Made by a program: the position numbers and the translations under genes
DNA from: Streptomyces spinosus
GTDB taxonomy: Bacteria > Actinomycetota > Actinomycetes > Streptomycetales > Streptomycetaceae
NCBI RefSeq assembly: GCF_020400655.1
Contig: NZ_JAINRC010000004.1
Span: 124,001-188,000 of the forward strand
Length of the DNA: 64,000 bases
Direction of reading: 5' to 3'
Shown: in pieces, positions 23,366 to 36,100 of the stretch
How positions within the stretch are numbered: position 1 is the first letter of the stretch
Layout: each line of letters opens with the position of its first letter
Notes under the pieces: model-generated
What the model was told of the DNA's origin: nothing
Databases searched by the model: none
The model's input: the letters and a program-made list of their open reading frames with translations, nothing else

Positions 23366-24472
23366 TCACCCCAGCCCGTACACCCGTCGCGCGTTGTCCG
23401 CCGCGATCATCCGCGCCACCCGCTGGGCGTCCTCCAGGGACCAGGCGCCGTCGGCGACCCAGTGGCCCAGGACGCGGCTCAGCGCCTCCCGGAAGAGCCG
23501 GGCGCCGACGACGTGCAGTTCCGGCAGGCCCCGCGCACCGGTGGAGAAGAGGATCTTGCCGAAGGGGGCCAGTTCCAGGATCTCGGCGAGGACCGTGGCC
23601 GCCCGGGCGCCGGTGCGGACCAGCGCGGCGCCGGAGTCGGCGTAGACGTGCGGGAAGACACCGGCCAGGTGGGCGGCGTGGCGGTGGTACGGATAGCCGT
23701 GCAGCAGGATCAGGTCGGTGCCGAGGCCGGCGGTGGCCCGGACGAAGTCGGTGAGCAGCACCGGGTCCGTGCGGTCGATGCGGGAGCCGGGCTCGCCGAG
23801 GCCCGCGTGCAGTTGCAGGGGCAGACCCGAGGCGACGGCGATCCACAGCAGGTGGCGGAGCAGGACGGGGTCGCTGAGCGCGCCGCCGACGCTCCGGCCG
23901 GCCAGCCAGCGGCCCGCCGCGCCGCGCACCTCCCCCGGTTCCGGCGGCTCGGGTGCGAGGGCCAGGCCGTGTCTGAGGCCCGCGACGGAGGTGAAGGCGA
24001 CGGCGGTGGCCGCGGCTCCGTGCACCGACTCGGCGAGGTTGGCGAGGAAGGAGTCGACGGTGCCGGAGGTGTCGGCGACCTGCTCCGCGAGGGGTTCGAG
24101 CCGGATGACCTCGCGGGCCTGGGCCGCCGCCGCCGAGGCCAGTTCGGCGGGGCCGGTGAGGTCGCCGGGCAGCCCGGTGTCGACCAGGTACGTCGTGATG
24201 CCGCTGCCGCGCAGCAGCCTGCGGCCCGACTCCAGGACGCCCAGTTCGCGGCGCCGGGCCAGGTAGCGGGCGGGCGGGCAGTGCGGTTCGAGGCCGAGCA
24301 GGGGCGGGCACCAGCGCCGTACGGCGAAGCCGGTCTGGGTGTCGAAGAGCGTGGTGCCCGGGGCGGGGGGTCCCTCGGTGCGGGCCAGCTGGGCCTCGAA
24401 GGTGCCGAGGCCCAGTTCCGTCCGCAGCACGCCGTGGCAGTACTGGTCCACCAGGGACGGCGTTTCGATCAT
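23366..24472 (-). CDS. Amidohydrolase-superfamily protein (TIM-barrel metal hydrolase)
   Basis: 368 aa, ATG at 24472. An amidohydrolase-2-type barrel: SLVDQYCHGVLR at the N-terminus, a long variable insert, then LPLQLHAGLGE (metal-binding His), LILLHGYPYHRHAAHLAGVFPHVYADSGAA (His and Asp), GKILFSTGARGLPELHV, and the end RMIAADNARRVYGL. The pattern is closest to the domain found with FluG/glutamine-synthetase-like and uronate-isomerase-like enzymes. The substrate is not known. The next gene downstream is the nucleotidyltransferase. Confidence 0.82.
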   Translation of the reverse strand: MIETPSLVDQYCHGVLRTELGLGTFEAQLARTEGPPAPGTTLFDTQTGFAVRRWCPPLLGLEPHCPPARYLARRRELGVLESGRRLLRGSGITTYLVDTGLPGDLTGPAELASAAAAQAREVIRLEPLAEQVADTSGTVDSFLANLAESVHGAAATAVAFTSVAGLRHGLALAPEPPEPGEVRGAAGRWLAGRSVGGALSDPVLLRHLLWIAVASGLPLQLHAGLGEPGSRIDRTDPVLLTDFVRATAGLGTDLILLHGYPYHRHAAHLAGVFPHVYADSGAALVRTGARAATVLAEILELAPFGKILFSTGARGLPELHVVGARLFREALSRVLGHWVADGAWSLEDAQRVARMIAADNARRVYGLG

Positions 24473-24610
24473 TCCGGCTCCCCGTGGGACGTGGGCGCTG
24501 TGCTGCCTTACACGTCCTAACGGGTGGCCGGGGGTTCAGGTGGCGGCGGGCGGCCCGGGAGGAACCCGGCACCGCGTCGGCGCGCGGCCGGGCGCCGCTC
24601 CCGGGGCCGG

Positions 24611-24672
24611 GGTCCTCCGTGTGGATCAGGCCCCGGAGCCCGGCACGATCCGGCCTGTCCGAACGGAGGACC
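24611..24672. terminator. Long two-tier hairpin after the small conserved gene
   Basis: Outer 10-bp arms, GGTCCTCCGT (24611-24620) with ACGGAGGACC (24663-24672), enclose an inner CAGGCC/GGCCTG stem. It begins at the stop codon of the 106-aa gene. Likely terminator for that gene, within a 199-bp intergenic region that otherwise shows nothing. Confidence 0.5.
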
Positions 24673-24992
24673 TAGCCGCCGATCTGGATGCCGGCCATCC
24701 GCTTCCACTCGTACGGCCCCGTCGTCACCTTCGCGGCGAACTCGCCGTCGAAGGACTCGTGGACCGTGATGCCCGCCTTCTCGACGGCCTTCTCGGCGAT
24801 CTCGTACGTGGGAGCCACCAGGTCGCCCCAGCCGCCGTCCGCGCCGACGAGGACGATCCGGGCGCCGCGTTCGCCGATGTGGGCCACCTGGCCCTCGGCG
24901 CCACCGTGGGCCTTGGAGAAGGCGCCGATCTCCCGGGCGAGCCTCGCCACCTTGCGCTCGGCCCGTGCGTCAACCTGCTGCGTGTCTGCCAT
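24672..24992 (-). CDS. Small conserved actinobacterial protein of unknown function
   Basis: 106 aa, ATG at 24992. Not a family I can name. It is soluble, starting with a charged helix (DARAERKVARLAREIGAFSKAHGG), then an alpha/beta core GARIVLVGADGGWGDLVAPTYEIAEKAVEKAGITVHE, and ends GPYEWKRMAGIQIGG. It lies downstream of ctaB (69-bp gap, same strand) and may share its message. Confidence 0.8.
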   Translation of the reverse strand: MADTQQVDARAERKVARLAREIGAFSKAHGGAEGQVAHIGERGARIVLVGADGGWGDLVAPTYEIAEKAVEKAGITVHESFDGEFAAKVTTGPYEWKRMAGIQIGG

Positions 24993-25061
24993 GCCCAGGA
25001 TGCTACCGACGGGTAGATCGGCTGGCGAGATCAGGGCGCTGTGACGTGCGCCCGGGCGTGT

Positions 25062-26012
25062 TCAGCGCAGGAACGGGTCCACCGCGACCGCGACGAACAG
25101 CAGCGACACATAGGTGATCGACCAGTGGAACAGCCGCATTTCCTTGAGCTTGCCACCGGTGACCTCGGCCTTGGCCCGGTTCTGCAGCGCGTGCGCCTCC
25201 CACAGCCACCATCCGCCGGCGGCCAGCGCGACGGCCGTGTAGAACCAGCCGGTGTAGCCGAGGGGGGTGAGGAGCAGGGAGACGGCGACCATGACCCAGC
25301 TGTAGAGGACGATCTGCCGGGCCACGACCTTGTTGGAGGCGATGACCGGCAGCATCGGCACGCCCACGCGGGCGTAGTCGTCCTTCACCTTCATGGACAG
25401 CGGCCAGTAGTGCGGCGGGGTCCAGAAGAAGATCACCAGGAACAGGACGACCGGGGCCCAGGAGAGCGAGTTCGTCACAGCCGACCAGCCGATCAGCACG
25501 GGCATGCAGCCCGCGATGCCGCCCCACACGATGTTCTGCGACGTACGCCGTTTGAGGAGCATCGTGTAGACGACGACGTAGAAGAGGAGCGCCCCGAGCG
25601 AGAGCCAGGCGCTCAGCCAGTTGACGGTGAAACCGAACAGCAGTGTCGACACGACCGCGAGGGTGATGCCGAAGACCAGGCACTCGGCCGGGCTGACCAT
25701 GCCCGTCACGAGGGGCCGCTGCGAGGTGCGGTCCATCAGGGCGTCGATGTCCCGGTCGATGTACATGTTCAGCGCGTTGGCACCGCCCGCCGACAGATAA
25801 CCGCCGACGCAGGTGAGCAGGACCAGCCTGAGGTCGGGCACGCCCTGCTGCGCCAGGAACATCACCGGAACGGTGGTGATGAGCAGCAGCTCGATGATCC
25901 GCGGCTTGGTCAGCGCCACGAAAGCCTTGACACGGGCCCCGAACGGCCGATGAGCCGGGCCCTGGCTCGCACCATCGAGCAAAGCCGCTGGACGGGATTC
26001 GACGGCCGTCAC
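25062..26012 (-). CDS. ctaB: Haem O synthase (protohaem IX farnesyltransferase)
   Basis: 316 aa from GTG at 26012, which has AGGGG 5 nt upstream; in-frame GTG 26018 and ATG 26033 are alternatives. A UbiA-family membrane prenyltransferase that adds farnesyl to haem B. Nine spans; first Asp-rich site [18 protein letters not shown], second region [20 protein letters not shown]. Product of this step is used by CtaA. Divergent from tkt. Confidence 0.93.
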   Translation of the reverse strand: MTAVESRPAALLDGASQGPAHRPFGARVKAFVALTKPRIIELLLITTVPVMFLAQQGVPDLRLVLLTCVGGYLSAGGANALNMYIDRDIDALMDRTSQRPLVTGMVSPAECLVFGITLAVVSTLLFGFTVNWLSAWLSLGALLFYVVVYTMLLKRRTSQNIVWGGIAGCMPVLIGWSAVTNSLSWAPVVLFLVIFFWTPPHYWPLSMKVKDDYARVGVPMLPVIASNKVVARQIVLYSWVMVAVSLLLTPLGYTGWFYTAVALAAGGWWLWEAHALQNRAKAEVTGGKLKEMRLFHWSITYVSLLFVAVAVDPFLR

Positions 26013-26396
26013 GCACACCCCTGACAGAGACATCCCAGCAAGCCCCCCGTATGAAGTCCCGGTAAAGGCTCGCGCGTACCACGCCACTTTAGACGTTGCC
26101 CATACCCCGCCCTTCGCGGGGGTGGGGTCGTGTTGACGCACGCCCCATAAGAGGGGTCCCGGCACTCGATTGAGCGCTCAGATGACCGGCTCCGTATTCA
26201 TGTGCCAAATGCCGTTCCCGGCCAGTCGGGAGGCGGATCGCGCGGACTCCCGGCAGTCTGGAAACACTCGAAAAAACGCACGTCCTTACGGGGGTAGGCT
26301 CGACAACGGCCGGCGGGCGGCAAGTCCGTCGGCGGCCGGGTGGGCGCATGCCCCGACGACCGGCGACCGACATGTGGAGAGGAGCCCTGACCCAGG
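26013..26396. promoter_or_regulatory. 384-bp divergent control region between ctaB and tkt
   Basis: No gene is visible. It holds a C/G-rich hairpin near 26100-26130 and a perfect 10-bp palindrome TGAGCGCTCA (26171-26180), whose GAGCGCTC core resembles LacI-family (CebR-type) operators. A comparatively AT-rich stretch at about 26270-26305 includes TAGGCT (26304-26309) as a possible -10 for tkt. AGGAG lies 14 bp before the tkt GTG. All are candidates only. Confidence 0.35.
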
Positions 26397-28499
<2,103 letters not shown>

Positions 28500-28532
28500 C
28501 GCTCATATACGACACGTAGGAGATGTAATTCC

Positions 28533-29651
28533 ATGACAGACGCACTCAAGCGCCTCTCCGACGAAGGCGTCGCGATCTGGCTGGACGACCTGTCGCGCAA
28601 GCGGATCACCTCCGGCAACCTCGCCGAGCTGATCGACCAGCAGCACGTCGTGGGCGTCACCACCAACCCGACGATCTTCCAGAAGGCGATCTCCCAGGGC
28701 GACGGCTACGACCAGCAGCTGTCGGACCTCGCCGCCCGCAAGGTCACCGTCGAAGAGGCCATCCGCATGATCACGACGGCGGACGTCCGCGACGCCGCCG
28801 ACATCCTGCGGCCGGTCTTCGACGCGACGAACGGCCAGGACGGCCGGGTCTCCATCGAGGTCGACCCGCGCCTCGCGCACAACACCAAGGCGACCGTCGC
28901 CGAGGCCAAGCAGCTGGCCTGGCTGGTGGACCGCCCCAACACCCTGATCAAGATCCCGGCCACCGAGGCGGGTCTGCCGGCGATCGCCGAGACGATCGGC
29001 CTCGGCATCAGCGTCAACGTCACGCTGATCTTCTCGCTGGAGCGCTACCGCAAGGTCATGGACGCCTACCTGACCGGCCTGGAGAAGGCCAAGGAGCGCG
29101 GTCTAGACCTGTCGGAGATCCACTCGGTGGCGTCCTTCTTCGTGTCCCGCGTGGACACCGAGATCGACAAGCGGCTGGACGGCATCGGCACCGACGAGGC
29201 CAAGGCGCTGCGCGGCAAGGCCGCCGTCGCCAACGCGCGCCTCGCCTACCAGGCCTACGAGGAGGTCTTCTCCTCGGACCGGTGGAGCGCGCTGGAGAAC
29301 GCGGGCGCCAACAAGCAGCGTCCGCTGTGGGCGTCGACCGGTGTGAAGGACCCGGCGTACCCGGACACCCTGTACGTCACCGAGCTGGTCGCCCCGAACA
29401 CGGTCAACACCATGCCGGAGGCCACGCTGGAGGCCACCGAGGACCACGGTGAGATCACCGGCGACACCGTCACCGGCACCTACGAGCAGGCGCGCGCCGA
29501 CCTCGACGCGCTGGAGAAGCTCGGCATCTCGTACGACGACGTCGTGCAGGTGCTGGAGGACGAGGGCGTCGAGAAGTTCGAGGCGTCCTGGACCGACCTG
29601 CTGAAGTCCACCCAGGCGGAGCTTGAGCGCCTCGCCCCCTCGGAGGGCTGA
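28533..29651 (+). CDS. tal: Transaldolase
   Basis: 372 aa, ATG at 28533 with GGAG upstream. It transfers a dihydroxyacetone unit between sugar phosphates. The Schiff-base lysine is in [13 protein letters not shown]; also [13 protein letters not shown] and [19 protein letters not shown]. Actinobacterial long form. A 10-bp dre-like palindrome (29100-29109) lies inside the gene. Confidence 0.95.
   Translation: MTDALKRLSDEGVAIWLDDLSRKRITSGNLAELIDQQHVVGVTTNPTIFQKAISQGDGYDQQLSDLAARKVTVEEAIRMITTADVRDAADILRPVFDATNGQDGRVSIEVDPRLAHNTKATVAEAKQLAWLVDRPNTLIKIPATEAGLPAIAETIGLGISVNVTLIFSLERYRKVMDAYLTGLEKAKERGLDLSEIHSVASFFVSRVDTEIDKRLDGIGTDEAKALRGKAAVANARLAYQAYEEVFSSDRWSALENAGANKQRPLWASTGVKDPAYPDTLYVTELVAPNTVNTMPEATLEATEDHGEITGDTVTGTYEQARADLDALEKLGISYDDVVQVLEDEGVEKFEASWTDLLKSTQAELERLAPSEG
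29100..29109. promoter_or_regulatory. dre-core palindrome GGTCTAGACC inside tal
   Basis: Perfect 10-bp match to the central part of the DasR-responsive element (A[C/G]TGGTCTAGACCA[C/G]T); the outer bases do not match. The rare CTAG makes chance less likely in this GC-rich DNA, but the role is unknown. Confidence 0.3.
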
Positions 29652-29652
29652 C

Positions 29653-31191
29653 TTGTCACCCGTTTCCGGTTCCGGAGCGAACCCGCTTCGTGACCCGGCC
29701 GACCGACGGCTCCCGCGTATCGCGGGGCCGTCGGGCCTGGTCATCTTCGGCGTCACCGGCGACCTGTCGCGCAAGAAGCTGATGCCCGCGGTGTACGACC
29801 TCGCCAACCGGGGTCTGCTGCCGCCGGGCTTCTCGCTGGTGGGCTTCGCCCGCCGCGACTGGGAGCACGAGGACTTCGCCGAGGTCGTCCACGACGCGGT
29901 CAAGGAGCACTCGCGTACTCCGTTCCGCGAGGAGGTCTGGCAGCAGCTCATCCAGGGGATGCGCTTCGTCCAGGGCACCTTCGACGACGACGAGGCATTC
30001 GAGCGGCTGCGCGCCACCATCGAGGAGCTGGACAAGGCACAGGGCACGGGCGGCAACTTCGCCTTCTACCTGTCCGTGCCGCCGCGCTCCTTCCCGGTGG
30101 TCATCCAGCAGCTGAAGAAGCACGGTCTGGCCGACCAGACCGGCGGTTCCTGGCGGCGAGCGGTCATCGAGAAGCCGTTCGGGCACGACCTGGCGTCGGC
30201 CGAGGAGCTGAACAAGGTCGTGCACGAGGTCTTCGAGCCGGACCAGGTGTTCCGGATCGACCACTACCTCGGCAAGGAGACCGTCCAGAACATCCTGGCG
30301 CTGCGCTTCGCCAACCAGATGTTCGAGCCGATCTGGAACCGGTCCTTCGTGGACCACGTGCAGATCACGATGGCCGAGGACATCGGCATCGGCGGCCGGG
30401 CCGGCTACTACGACGGCATCGGCGCCGCCCGCGACGTCATCCAGAACCACCTGCTCCAGCTCATGGCCCTCACGGCCATGGAGGAGCCCGCCTCCTTCGG
30501 CGCGGACGCGCTGGCCGCGGAGAAGGAGAAGGTGCTCGGCGCCGTCCGGCTGCCGAAGGACCTGGGCGCCGACACCGTGCGCGGTCAGTACGCGGCGGGC
30601 TGGCAGGGCGGTGAGAAGGTCATCGGCTACCTCGAAGAGGAGGGCATCGACCCGAAGTCGAAGACCGACACCTACGCGGCGGTCAAGCTGGAGATCGACA
30701 ACCGCCGCTGGGCGGGTGTCCCCTTCTACCTGCGCACCGGCAAGCGCCTGGGCCGCCGGGTGACCGAGATCGCGGTCGTCTTCCAGCGGGCCCCGCACTC
30801 GCCGTTCGACACGACGGCGACCGAGGAGCTGGGCCAGAACGCGATCGTCATCCGCGTCCAGCCCGACGAGGGCGTCACCGTCCGCTTCGGCTCCAAGGTG
30901 CCGGGCACCTCGATGGAGATCCGGGACGTCTCGATGGACTTCGCCTACGGCGAGTCGTTCACGGAGTCCAGCCCGGAGGCGTACGAGCGGCTGATCCTGG
31001 ACGTGCTGCTGGGCGACGCCAACCTCTTCCCGCGCACGGAGGAGGTGGAGCTGTCCTGGAAGATCCTCGACCCGATCGAGGAGTACTGGGACACGCACGG
31101 CAGGCCCGCGCAGTACAAGTCGGGCACCTGGGGTCCCGTGGAGGCGGACGAGATGCTCGCACGAGACGGACGGAGCTGGCGCCGGCCATGA
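29653..31191 (+). CDS. zwf: Glucose-6-phosphate 1-dehydrogenase
   Basis: 512 aa. TTG at 29653 is chosen because GGAGG lies just upstream at the tal stop; no ATG fits. It oxidises glucose-6-phosphate with NADP. NADP fold GLVIFGVTGDLSRKKL; active site RIDHYLGKE with the catalytic His; VIEKPFGHDL. Followed by opcA (ATGA overlap), whose product is needed for full activity of this enzyme in actinobacteria. Confidence 0.95.
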   Translation: MSPVSGSGANPLRDPADRRLPRIAGPSGLVIFGVTGDLSRKKLMPAVYDLANRGLLPPGFSLVGFARRDWEHEDFAEVVHDAVKEHSRTPFREEVWQQLIQGMRFVQGTFDDDEAFERLRATIEELDKAQGTGGNFAFYLSVPPRSFPVVIQQLKKHGLADQTGGSWRRAVIEKPFGHDLASAEELNKVVHEVFEPDQVFRIDHYLGKETVQNILALRFANQMFEPIWNRSFVDHVQITMAEDIGIGGRAGYYDGIGAARDVIQNHLLQLMALTAMEEPASFGADALAAEKEKVLGAVRLPKDLGADTVRGQYAAGWQGGEKVIGYLEEEGIDPKSKTDTYAAVKLEIDNRRWAGVPFYLRTGKRLGRRVTEIAVVFQRAPHSPFDTTATEELGQNAIVIRVQPDEGVTVRFGSKVPGTSMEIRDVSMDFAYGESFTESSPEAYERLILDVLLGDANLFPRTEEVELSWKILDPIEEYWDTHGRPAQYKSGTWGPVEADEMLARDGRSWRRP

Positions 31192-32294
31192 AGATAGACC
31201 TGACCGACACCACCGCCGGCGCCATCAACAAGGCGCTCGTGCGGGGCCGCCGTGCCATCGGCACGCCCGCCGTCGGCATGGTGCTGACCCTCGTCATCGT
31301 CACCGACGAGGAGAACGCCTACGACGCCCTGAAGGCCGCCAACGACGCCTCGCGCGAGCACCCCTCGCGCACGCTGGTGGTCATCAGGCGGGTCTCCCGC
31401 TCCCCGCGCGACCGTACGTCCTCGCGGCTGGACGCCGAGGTGCGGGTGGGCGCGGAGGCGGGCACCGGCGAGACGGTCGTCCTGCGTCTGTACGGCGAGG
31501 CCGCCGACCACGCCGACTCGGTGGTCCTGCCGCTGTTGCTGCCGGACGCGCCCGTCGTCGTGTGGTGGCCGGTGAACGCCCCGCTCGACCCGGCGAAGGA
31601 CCCGCTGGGCGCGCTCGCCCAGCGCCGGGTCACCGACACCTACGCGGCCGAGCAGCCGGTGCGGGAGCTGGCGGCCCGCGCCGAGGCCTACACGCCGGGC
31701 GACACCGACCTGTCCTGGACGAGGATCACCCCGTGGCGTTCCATGCTCGCGGCGGCGCTCGACCAGGTCACCTGCGAGGTGAAGGCCGTCGAGGTGGAGG
31801 GCGAGGAGTTCAACCCGAGCTGTGAGCTGCTGGCGATGTGGCTCGCGGACCGGCTGGACGTGCCGGTGAAGCGCTCCCTGTCCTCCGGCCCGGGGCTCAC
31901 GGCCGTCCGCATGGACACCGACTGCGGGCCGATCGTGCTGGACCGGGCCGACGGCTCGCTGGCCACGCTGTCCATCGAGGGCCAGCCGGCCCGCGCGGTG
32001 GCGCTGAAGCGGCGGGACACCGCCGAGCTGATCGCGGAGGAGCTGCGCCGGCTGGACCCGGACGACACCTACGCGTCGGCGCTGCGCTACGGCGTGGAGC
32101 GGCTGGACACGGTGCCGCGGCAGGCGTCCGGGGCGCCGGCCGGGGACGCGGGCGCCGAGTCCGCGGCCGAGCCGGTCGCCGTACCGGAACCGGTCGAGGA
32201 AGCGGCCAAGGCCCCCGCGAAGAAGGCGGCGGCCAAGACCGCGAAGAAGGCACCGGCCAAGAAGGCACCGGCGAGGAAGGCGACGGCGAAGTGA
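31188..32294 (+). CDS. opcA: OpcA, glucose-6-phosphate dehydrogenase assembly protein, with lysine-rich tail
   Basis: 368 aa, ATG at 31188 (ATGA overlap with zwf). The OpcA core covers about 1-310 (GMVLTLVIVTDEENAYDAL, VVVWWPVNAPLDPAKDPLG, SCELLAMWLADRLDVPV). OpcA activates or assembles Zwf. The C-terminal 40-50 residues are unusual: an acidic/Pro stretch, then alternating Ala/Lys/Pro (KAPAKKAAAKTAKKAPAKKA...) as in histone-H1-like tails. The tail is encoded by short GC-rich repeats and may vary between strains. Overlaps pgl by GTGA. Confidence 0.93.
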   Translation: MKIDLTDTTAGAINKALVRGRRAIGTPAVGMVLTLVIVTDEENAYDALKAANDASREHPSRTLVVIRRVSRSPRDRTSSRLDAEVRVGAEAGTGETVVLRLYGEAADHADSVVLPLLLPDAPVVVWWPVNAPLDPAKDPLGALAQRRVTDTYAAEQPVRELAARAEAYTPGDTDLSWTRITPWRSMLAAALDQVTCEVKAVEVEGEEFNPSCELLAMWLADRLDVPVKRSLSSGPGLTAVRMDTDCGPIVLDRADGSLATLSIEGQPARAVALKRRDTAELIAEELRRLDPDDTYASALRYGVERLDTVPRQASGAPAGDAGAESAAEPVAVPEPVEEAAKAPAKKAAAKTAKKAPAKKAPARKATAK

Positions 32295-33073
32295 GCACTC
32301 CGCAGCTGGTCGTCCACCACGACAAGGAACTGATGGCGCAGGCCGCCGCGGCGCGCCTGATCACGAAGATCGTGGACGCGCAGACCTCCCGGGGTACCGC
32401 GTCCGTGGTCCTCACGGGCGGCCGCAACGGCAACGGCCTGCTGGCCGCGCTGGCGGCGGCCCCCGCCCGGGACGCCATCGACTGGGGCCGCCTCGACCTG
32501 TGGTGGGGCGACGAGCGCTACCTCCCCGAGGGCGACCCCGAGCGCAATGTCACGCAGGCCCGTGAGGCGCTGCTGGACTCGGTGCCGGTGGACCCGGAGC
32601 GCGTGCACGCCATGCCCGCCTCCGACGGCCCGCACGGCGCGGACGTGGAGGCGGCGGCCGAGGCGTACGCGGCGGAGCTGGCGAAGGCGGCCGGTCCGGA
32701 GAACCACGGCGCGGTGCCCACCTTCGACGTCCTCATGCTGGGCGTCGGCCCGGACACCCACGTGGCCTCGCTCTTCCCCGAGCTGCCCGCGGTCCGGGAG
32801 ACCGAGCGCACGGTGGTCGGCGTGCACGGCGCCCCCAAGCCGCCGCCCACCCGGATCTCCCTCACCCTGCCGGCGATCCGCGCGGCCCGCGAGGTCTGGC
32901 TCCTCGCGGCCGGCGAGGACAAGGCGGAGGCCGTGGCCATCGCCCTGTCCGGCGCGGGCGAGATCCAGGCCCCGGCGGCGGGTGCGTACGGCCGTGCGCG
33001 CACGCTCTGGCTGCTGGACTCGGCGGCGGCCGCGCAGCTGCCGAGGTCGCTGTACCCGCCGGCGTCACCGTGA
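32291..33073 (+). CDS. pgl: 6-phosphogluconolactonase
   Basis: 260 aa, GTG at 32291. It hydrolyses 6-phosphogluconolactone, the product of Zwf. NagB/DevB family motifs: VLTGGRNGNGLLAAL, WWGDERYLPEGDPERN, LMLGVGPDTHVASLFPE. Last gene of the pentose phosphate operon; a strong hairpin follows. Confidence 0.93.
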   Translation: MSTPQLVVHHDKELMAQAAAARLITKIVDAQTSRGTASVVLTGGRNGNGLLAALAAAPARDAIDWGRLDLWWGDERYLPEGDPERNVTQAREALLDSVPVDPERVHAMPASDGPHGADVEAAAEAYAAELAKAAGPENHGAVPTFDVLMLGVGPDTHVASLFPELPAVRETERTVVGVHGAPKPPPTRISLTLPAIRAAREVWLLAAGEDKAEAVAIALSGAGEIQAPAAGAYGRARTLWLLDSAAAAQLPRSLYPPASP

Positions 33074-33096
33074 GCGGGTGAAGGCGGGAGACCGAC

Positions 33097-33126
33097 AGGG
33101 GCGGCGAGATTCTTCTCGCCGCCCCT
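33097..33126. terminator. Bidirectional terminator after pgl and the helicase gene
   Basis: Perfect 13-bp stem with TTCT loop (33097-33109 with 33114-33126) followed by TT. It is placed between the convergent pgl and the large helicase gene. Confidence 0.85.
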
Positions 33127-33144
33127 TTCCGCGTCGCCGCCGCC

Positions 33145-36100
33145 TCAGCGCACCGCGCTGAGGCGGCCGGGGTCGCCGGCCAGCCGGCCCTGCTGTCGCA
33201 GCTCGGCGACGTCCGAGGCGAGGCGGTCGCGGATGTCCTTGCCGGTGCGCCGCCAGCCGAAGAACTCGCAGGCCTGCCTGATCAGCTCGTCCTCGGTCAT
33301 ACCCGGGCACTCCAGGGCCAGTTCGTACAGCGCCAGGTGCCGTTCGGCGGGGGCGATGTGCACGATCTTGCGGGGTGTCGTGCCGTCCTCGGGCCGGCGG
33401 GCGCTCGGCGCGTCCCGGTCCGGGACGTCGTAGAACGGCCCGTCGGCGGCGGCCCGGCCGGAGCGGACGAGGGCGAGCGCCACCGCACGCACGTTGTCCC
33501 GGATGCGGTTGCCCGCCCGGCCGACGCCCCACGCCTCCCGGGCCCGCTGGACCAGCAGGTCCTCGTGAACCGGGCCTTCCGTCTCGATGACCTCGGTCAG
33601 CAGGGCGCTCAGCCGGGGACGCGCCTCCTGGGTGTGCAGTTCGTGGCGGGGTGCGACGGAGGGGGTGCTGATCCGGTACCGGGTGCTCCACCGCCGCTCG
33701 GAGGTGATGTCCACGGGGACGCGCTCGTACACCGGTTCCGGCTGCTCCGGGGTGCGGGACGGTGCCGTGGCCGGCGCCGCCTCGGCCGGCTCGGGCCGTG
33801 CGGGCGCGGTGGGCGCCGGGGAGACGGCGGAGGGCGGCGCGGGAGCGGCCGGCGCGGGAAGCGGCCCCTCGGCCAGCGCCTGTTCGACCGCCTCGCGCAG
33901 CCGCTGCTCGGCGGCGGCCCGGCCGCGGTACCAGTCCGTGCCCCAGATGCGGTGCAGGCGCCAGCCGAGTCCGTTCAGCACCTGCTCGCGCAGCCGATCG
34001 CGGTCCCGGGCGGCCTTCGAGGAGTGGTACCTCGCGCCGTCGCACTCGATGCCGAGGGCGTACGCGCCGGGCAGTTCGGGGTGGCGTAGGCCGATGTCGA
34101 TGCGGTAGCCGGCCACGCCGACCTGCGGCTGGACCCGGTAGCCCCAGCCGCGCAGCACCGCGATCACCGACTCCTCGAAGGGGCTGTCCGGCTCGGCGTC
34201 GCACTGGACGACGTCACGGGCGAGGACGGAGGGGCCGCTCTCGGCGTATTCGAGGTAGCGCTTGAGGTACTGGATGTTCTCGTTGGTGCTGTCCGGCATG
34301 CCCGCGCCGCGGAAGGAGGCGACGACCTCCATGCGGTAGCGGGCCCGGGTCACGGCCACGTTGAGCCGGCGCCAGCCGCCGCCCTTGTTGATCGGGCCGA
34401 AGTGGAGGCTCAGCTTCCCGTTCTCGTCGGGGGCGTAGCCCACCGACATGATCATCACATCGCGCTCGTCGCCCTGCACCGACTCCAGGTTCTTGACGAA
34501 GAAGCCGTCGAGGCGGTCCTCGGTGAAGCAGTGGTCGAGGTCGGGACGGCTCAGCCGGGCCTGCTGCACGGCCAGGTCGATGGCGGACGCCTGGGCCTGG
34601 GAGAGCGCGACGACTCCGAGCGTTCTGCCGGGGCGGGTGTCGAAGTGGTGCAGGACGCGTCGCGCCACGAACTCCGCCTCGGTCTGGTTGTCCCGGCGGC
34701 CTCCCCGGTCGTAGACACCGCCGCCGTCGAAGAAGGCGACGCCGACGTCGTTCCCCTCCTCCAGGGCACCCGGGAAGGTGATCATCGAGTTGCCGTAGAA
34801 CTCGTGGTTGCTGAAGGTGATGAGGTTCTCGTGGCGGCTGCGGTAGTGCCAGCGCAGCGGGAGTTCGCGCATGGCGCCGGCCTTGCAGGCGTGCAGCAGC
34901 GACTCGAAGGAGTCGGGGACCTCGTCGTCGTACTCGTCCGGGTCGTCGTCCGCCGAGGAGTCGAAGAAGGAGGTCGGGGGGAGCTGCTTCTCGTCACCGG
35001 CGACGATCAGGGTGCGTCCCCGGTAGATGCAGTTGACGGCGTCGCCGGGCCGGACCTGGGACGCCTCGTCGAAGACGACGACGTCGAAGTGGAAGTCGGC
35101 GGGCAGAAACTGGCTGACCGTCAGCGGGCTCATCATGAAGCAGGGCTTGACGGCCTGCACCACCTCGCGGGTGCGGCCGAGCAGTTCGCGCACCGGCAGG
35201 TGACGGGTCTTCTTCTCCGCCTCCCGGACGATCACCGCGCCCGAGCCGCCGGCGAAGCTGCGGGGGCGGCGCTTGTTGCACGCCTCGATGACGGCGCCGC
35301 CGGCAGCGGCGATCAGCCGCCGGTCGGCCGCCCGGAAGTCGGCCACCCGCGCGTCGAGGTCGGCGGCGCGGGTGGTGCGCAGCCGTAGGTCGGTGGCGAG
35401 GACGTCGTCGGCCCAGGTGCGCAGCAGGGCCTGCTCCACCACGTCGGGCAGGCACCGCGGGTCGAGTCCGCGCTCGGCCACGCTCCCCACCAGCGCGTCG
35501 GCGCCGTACCGGCTCAGCACGGCGAGGCCGTCGCGGTGGGCGCGCCACACCTCGGGGCCCTGCGGGTCGGCGCGCAGCGCGCCGAGCACCTGTCCCGCCT
35601 GCTCCAGGGGGCCGAGCACGGCGGGTGACAGCCGGGTCCGGCGGTCGGCGTCGAAGAGGTCGAGCAGTTCGGTCGCGGAGCGGGTCCAGCGCTCCGCGCG
35701 GGCGGCGGCCATCGCGCACCACGCTCCCAGCGCCCGGCGGATGTTCTCCGCGAGCAGCGCGGGCAGCGGATCGGTGTCGGCCCCGTCCGCGAGGTGCTCG
35801 ACGAGCAGTCCGCGCCGTACGGCGGTGCCGCTCAGCGCCGCGATGCGGTCGGCGGTCGCCAGGGCGGCGTCGAGGTCCGCGCACGCGTCCGGGGTGCGCG
35901 GGGTGTACCTGCCGAGGAGGTCCGCGTGCCCGTCGGCCAGCCGGGTCACCTCGGTGGCGGCCCGCTGCCAGGCAAGGGCGTCCTCCAGGCGGCCCACGAG
36001 GGACTTGTTCCAGGTGCCGGTGCGGGTGAGCGCGACGACGGCGTCCCGGTCCTCCTTGAACCGCCCCGAGAAGCGGGACATCAGGCCCCGGTGCTCCGTG

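Noticed and set aside
26171..26180. CebR/LacI operator in the ctaB-tkt region
   Set aside because: Only the GAGCGCTC core is shared, and the flanks of the 14-bp consensus do not match; mentioned as a candidate only.
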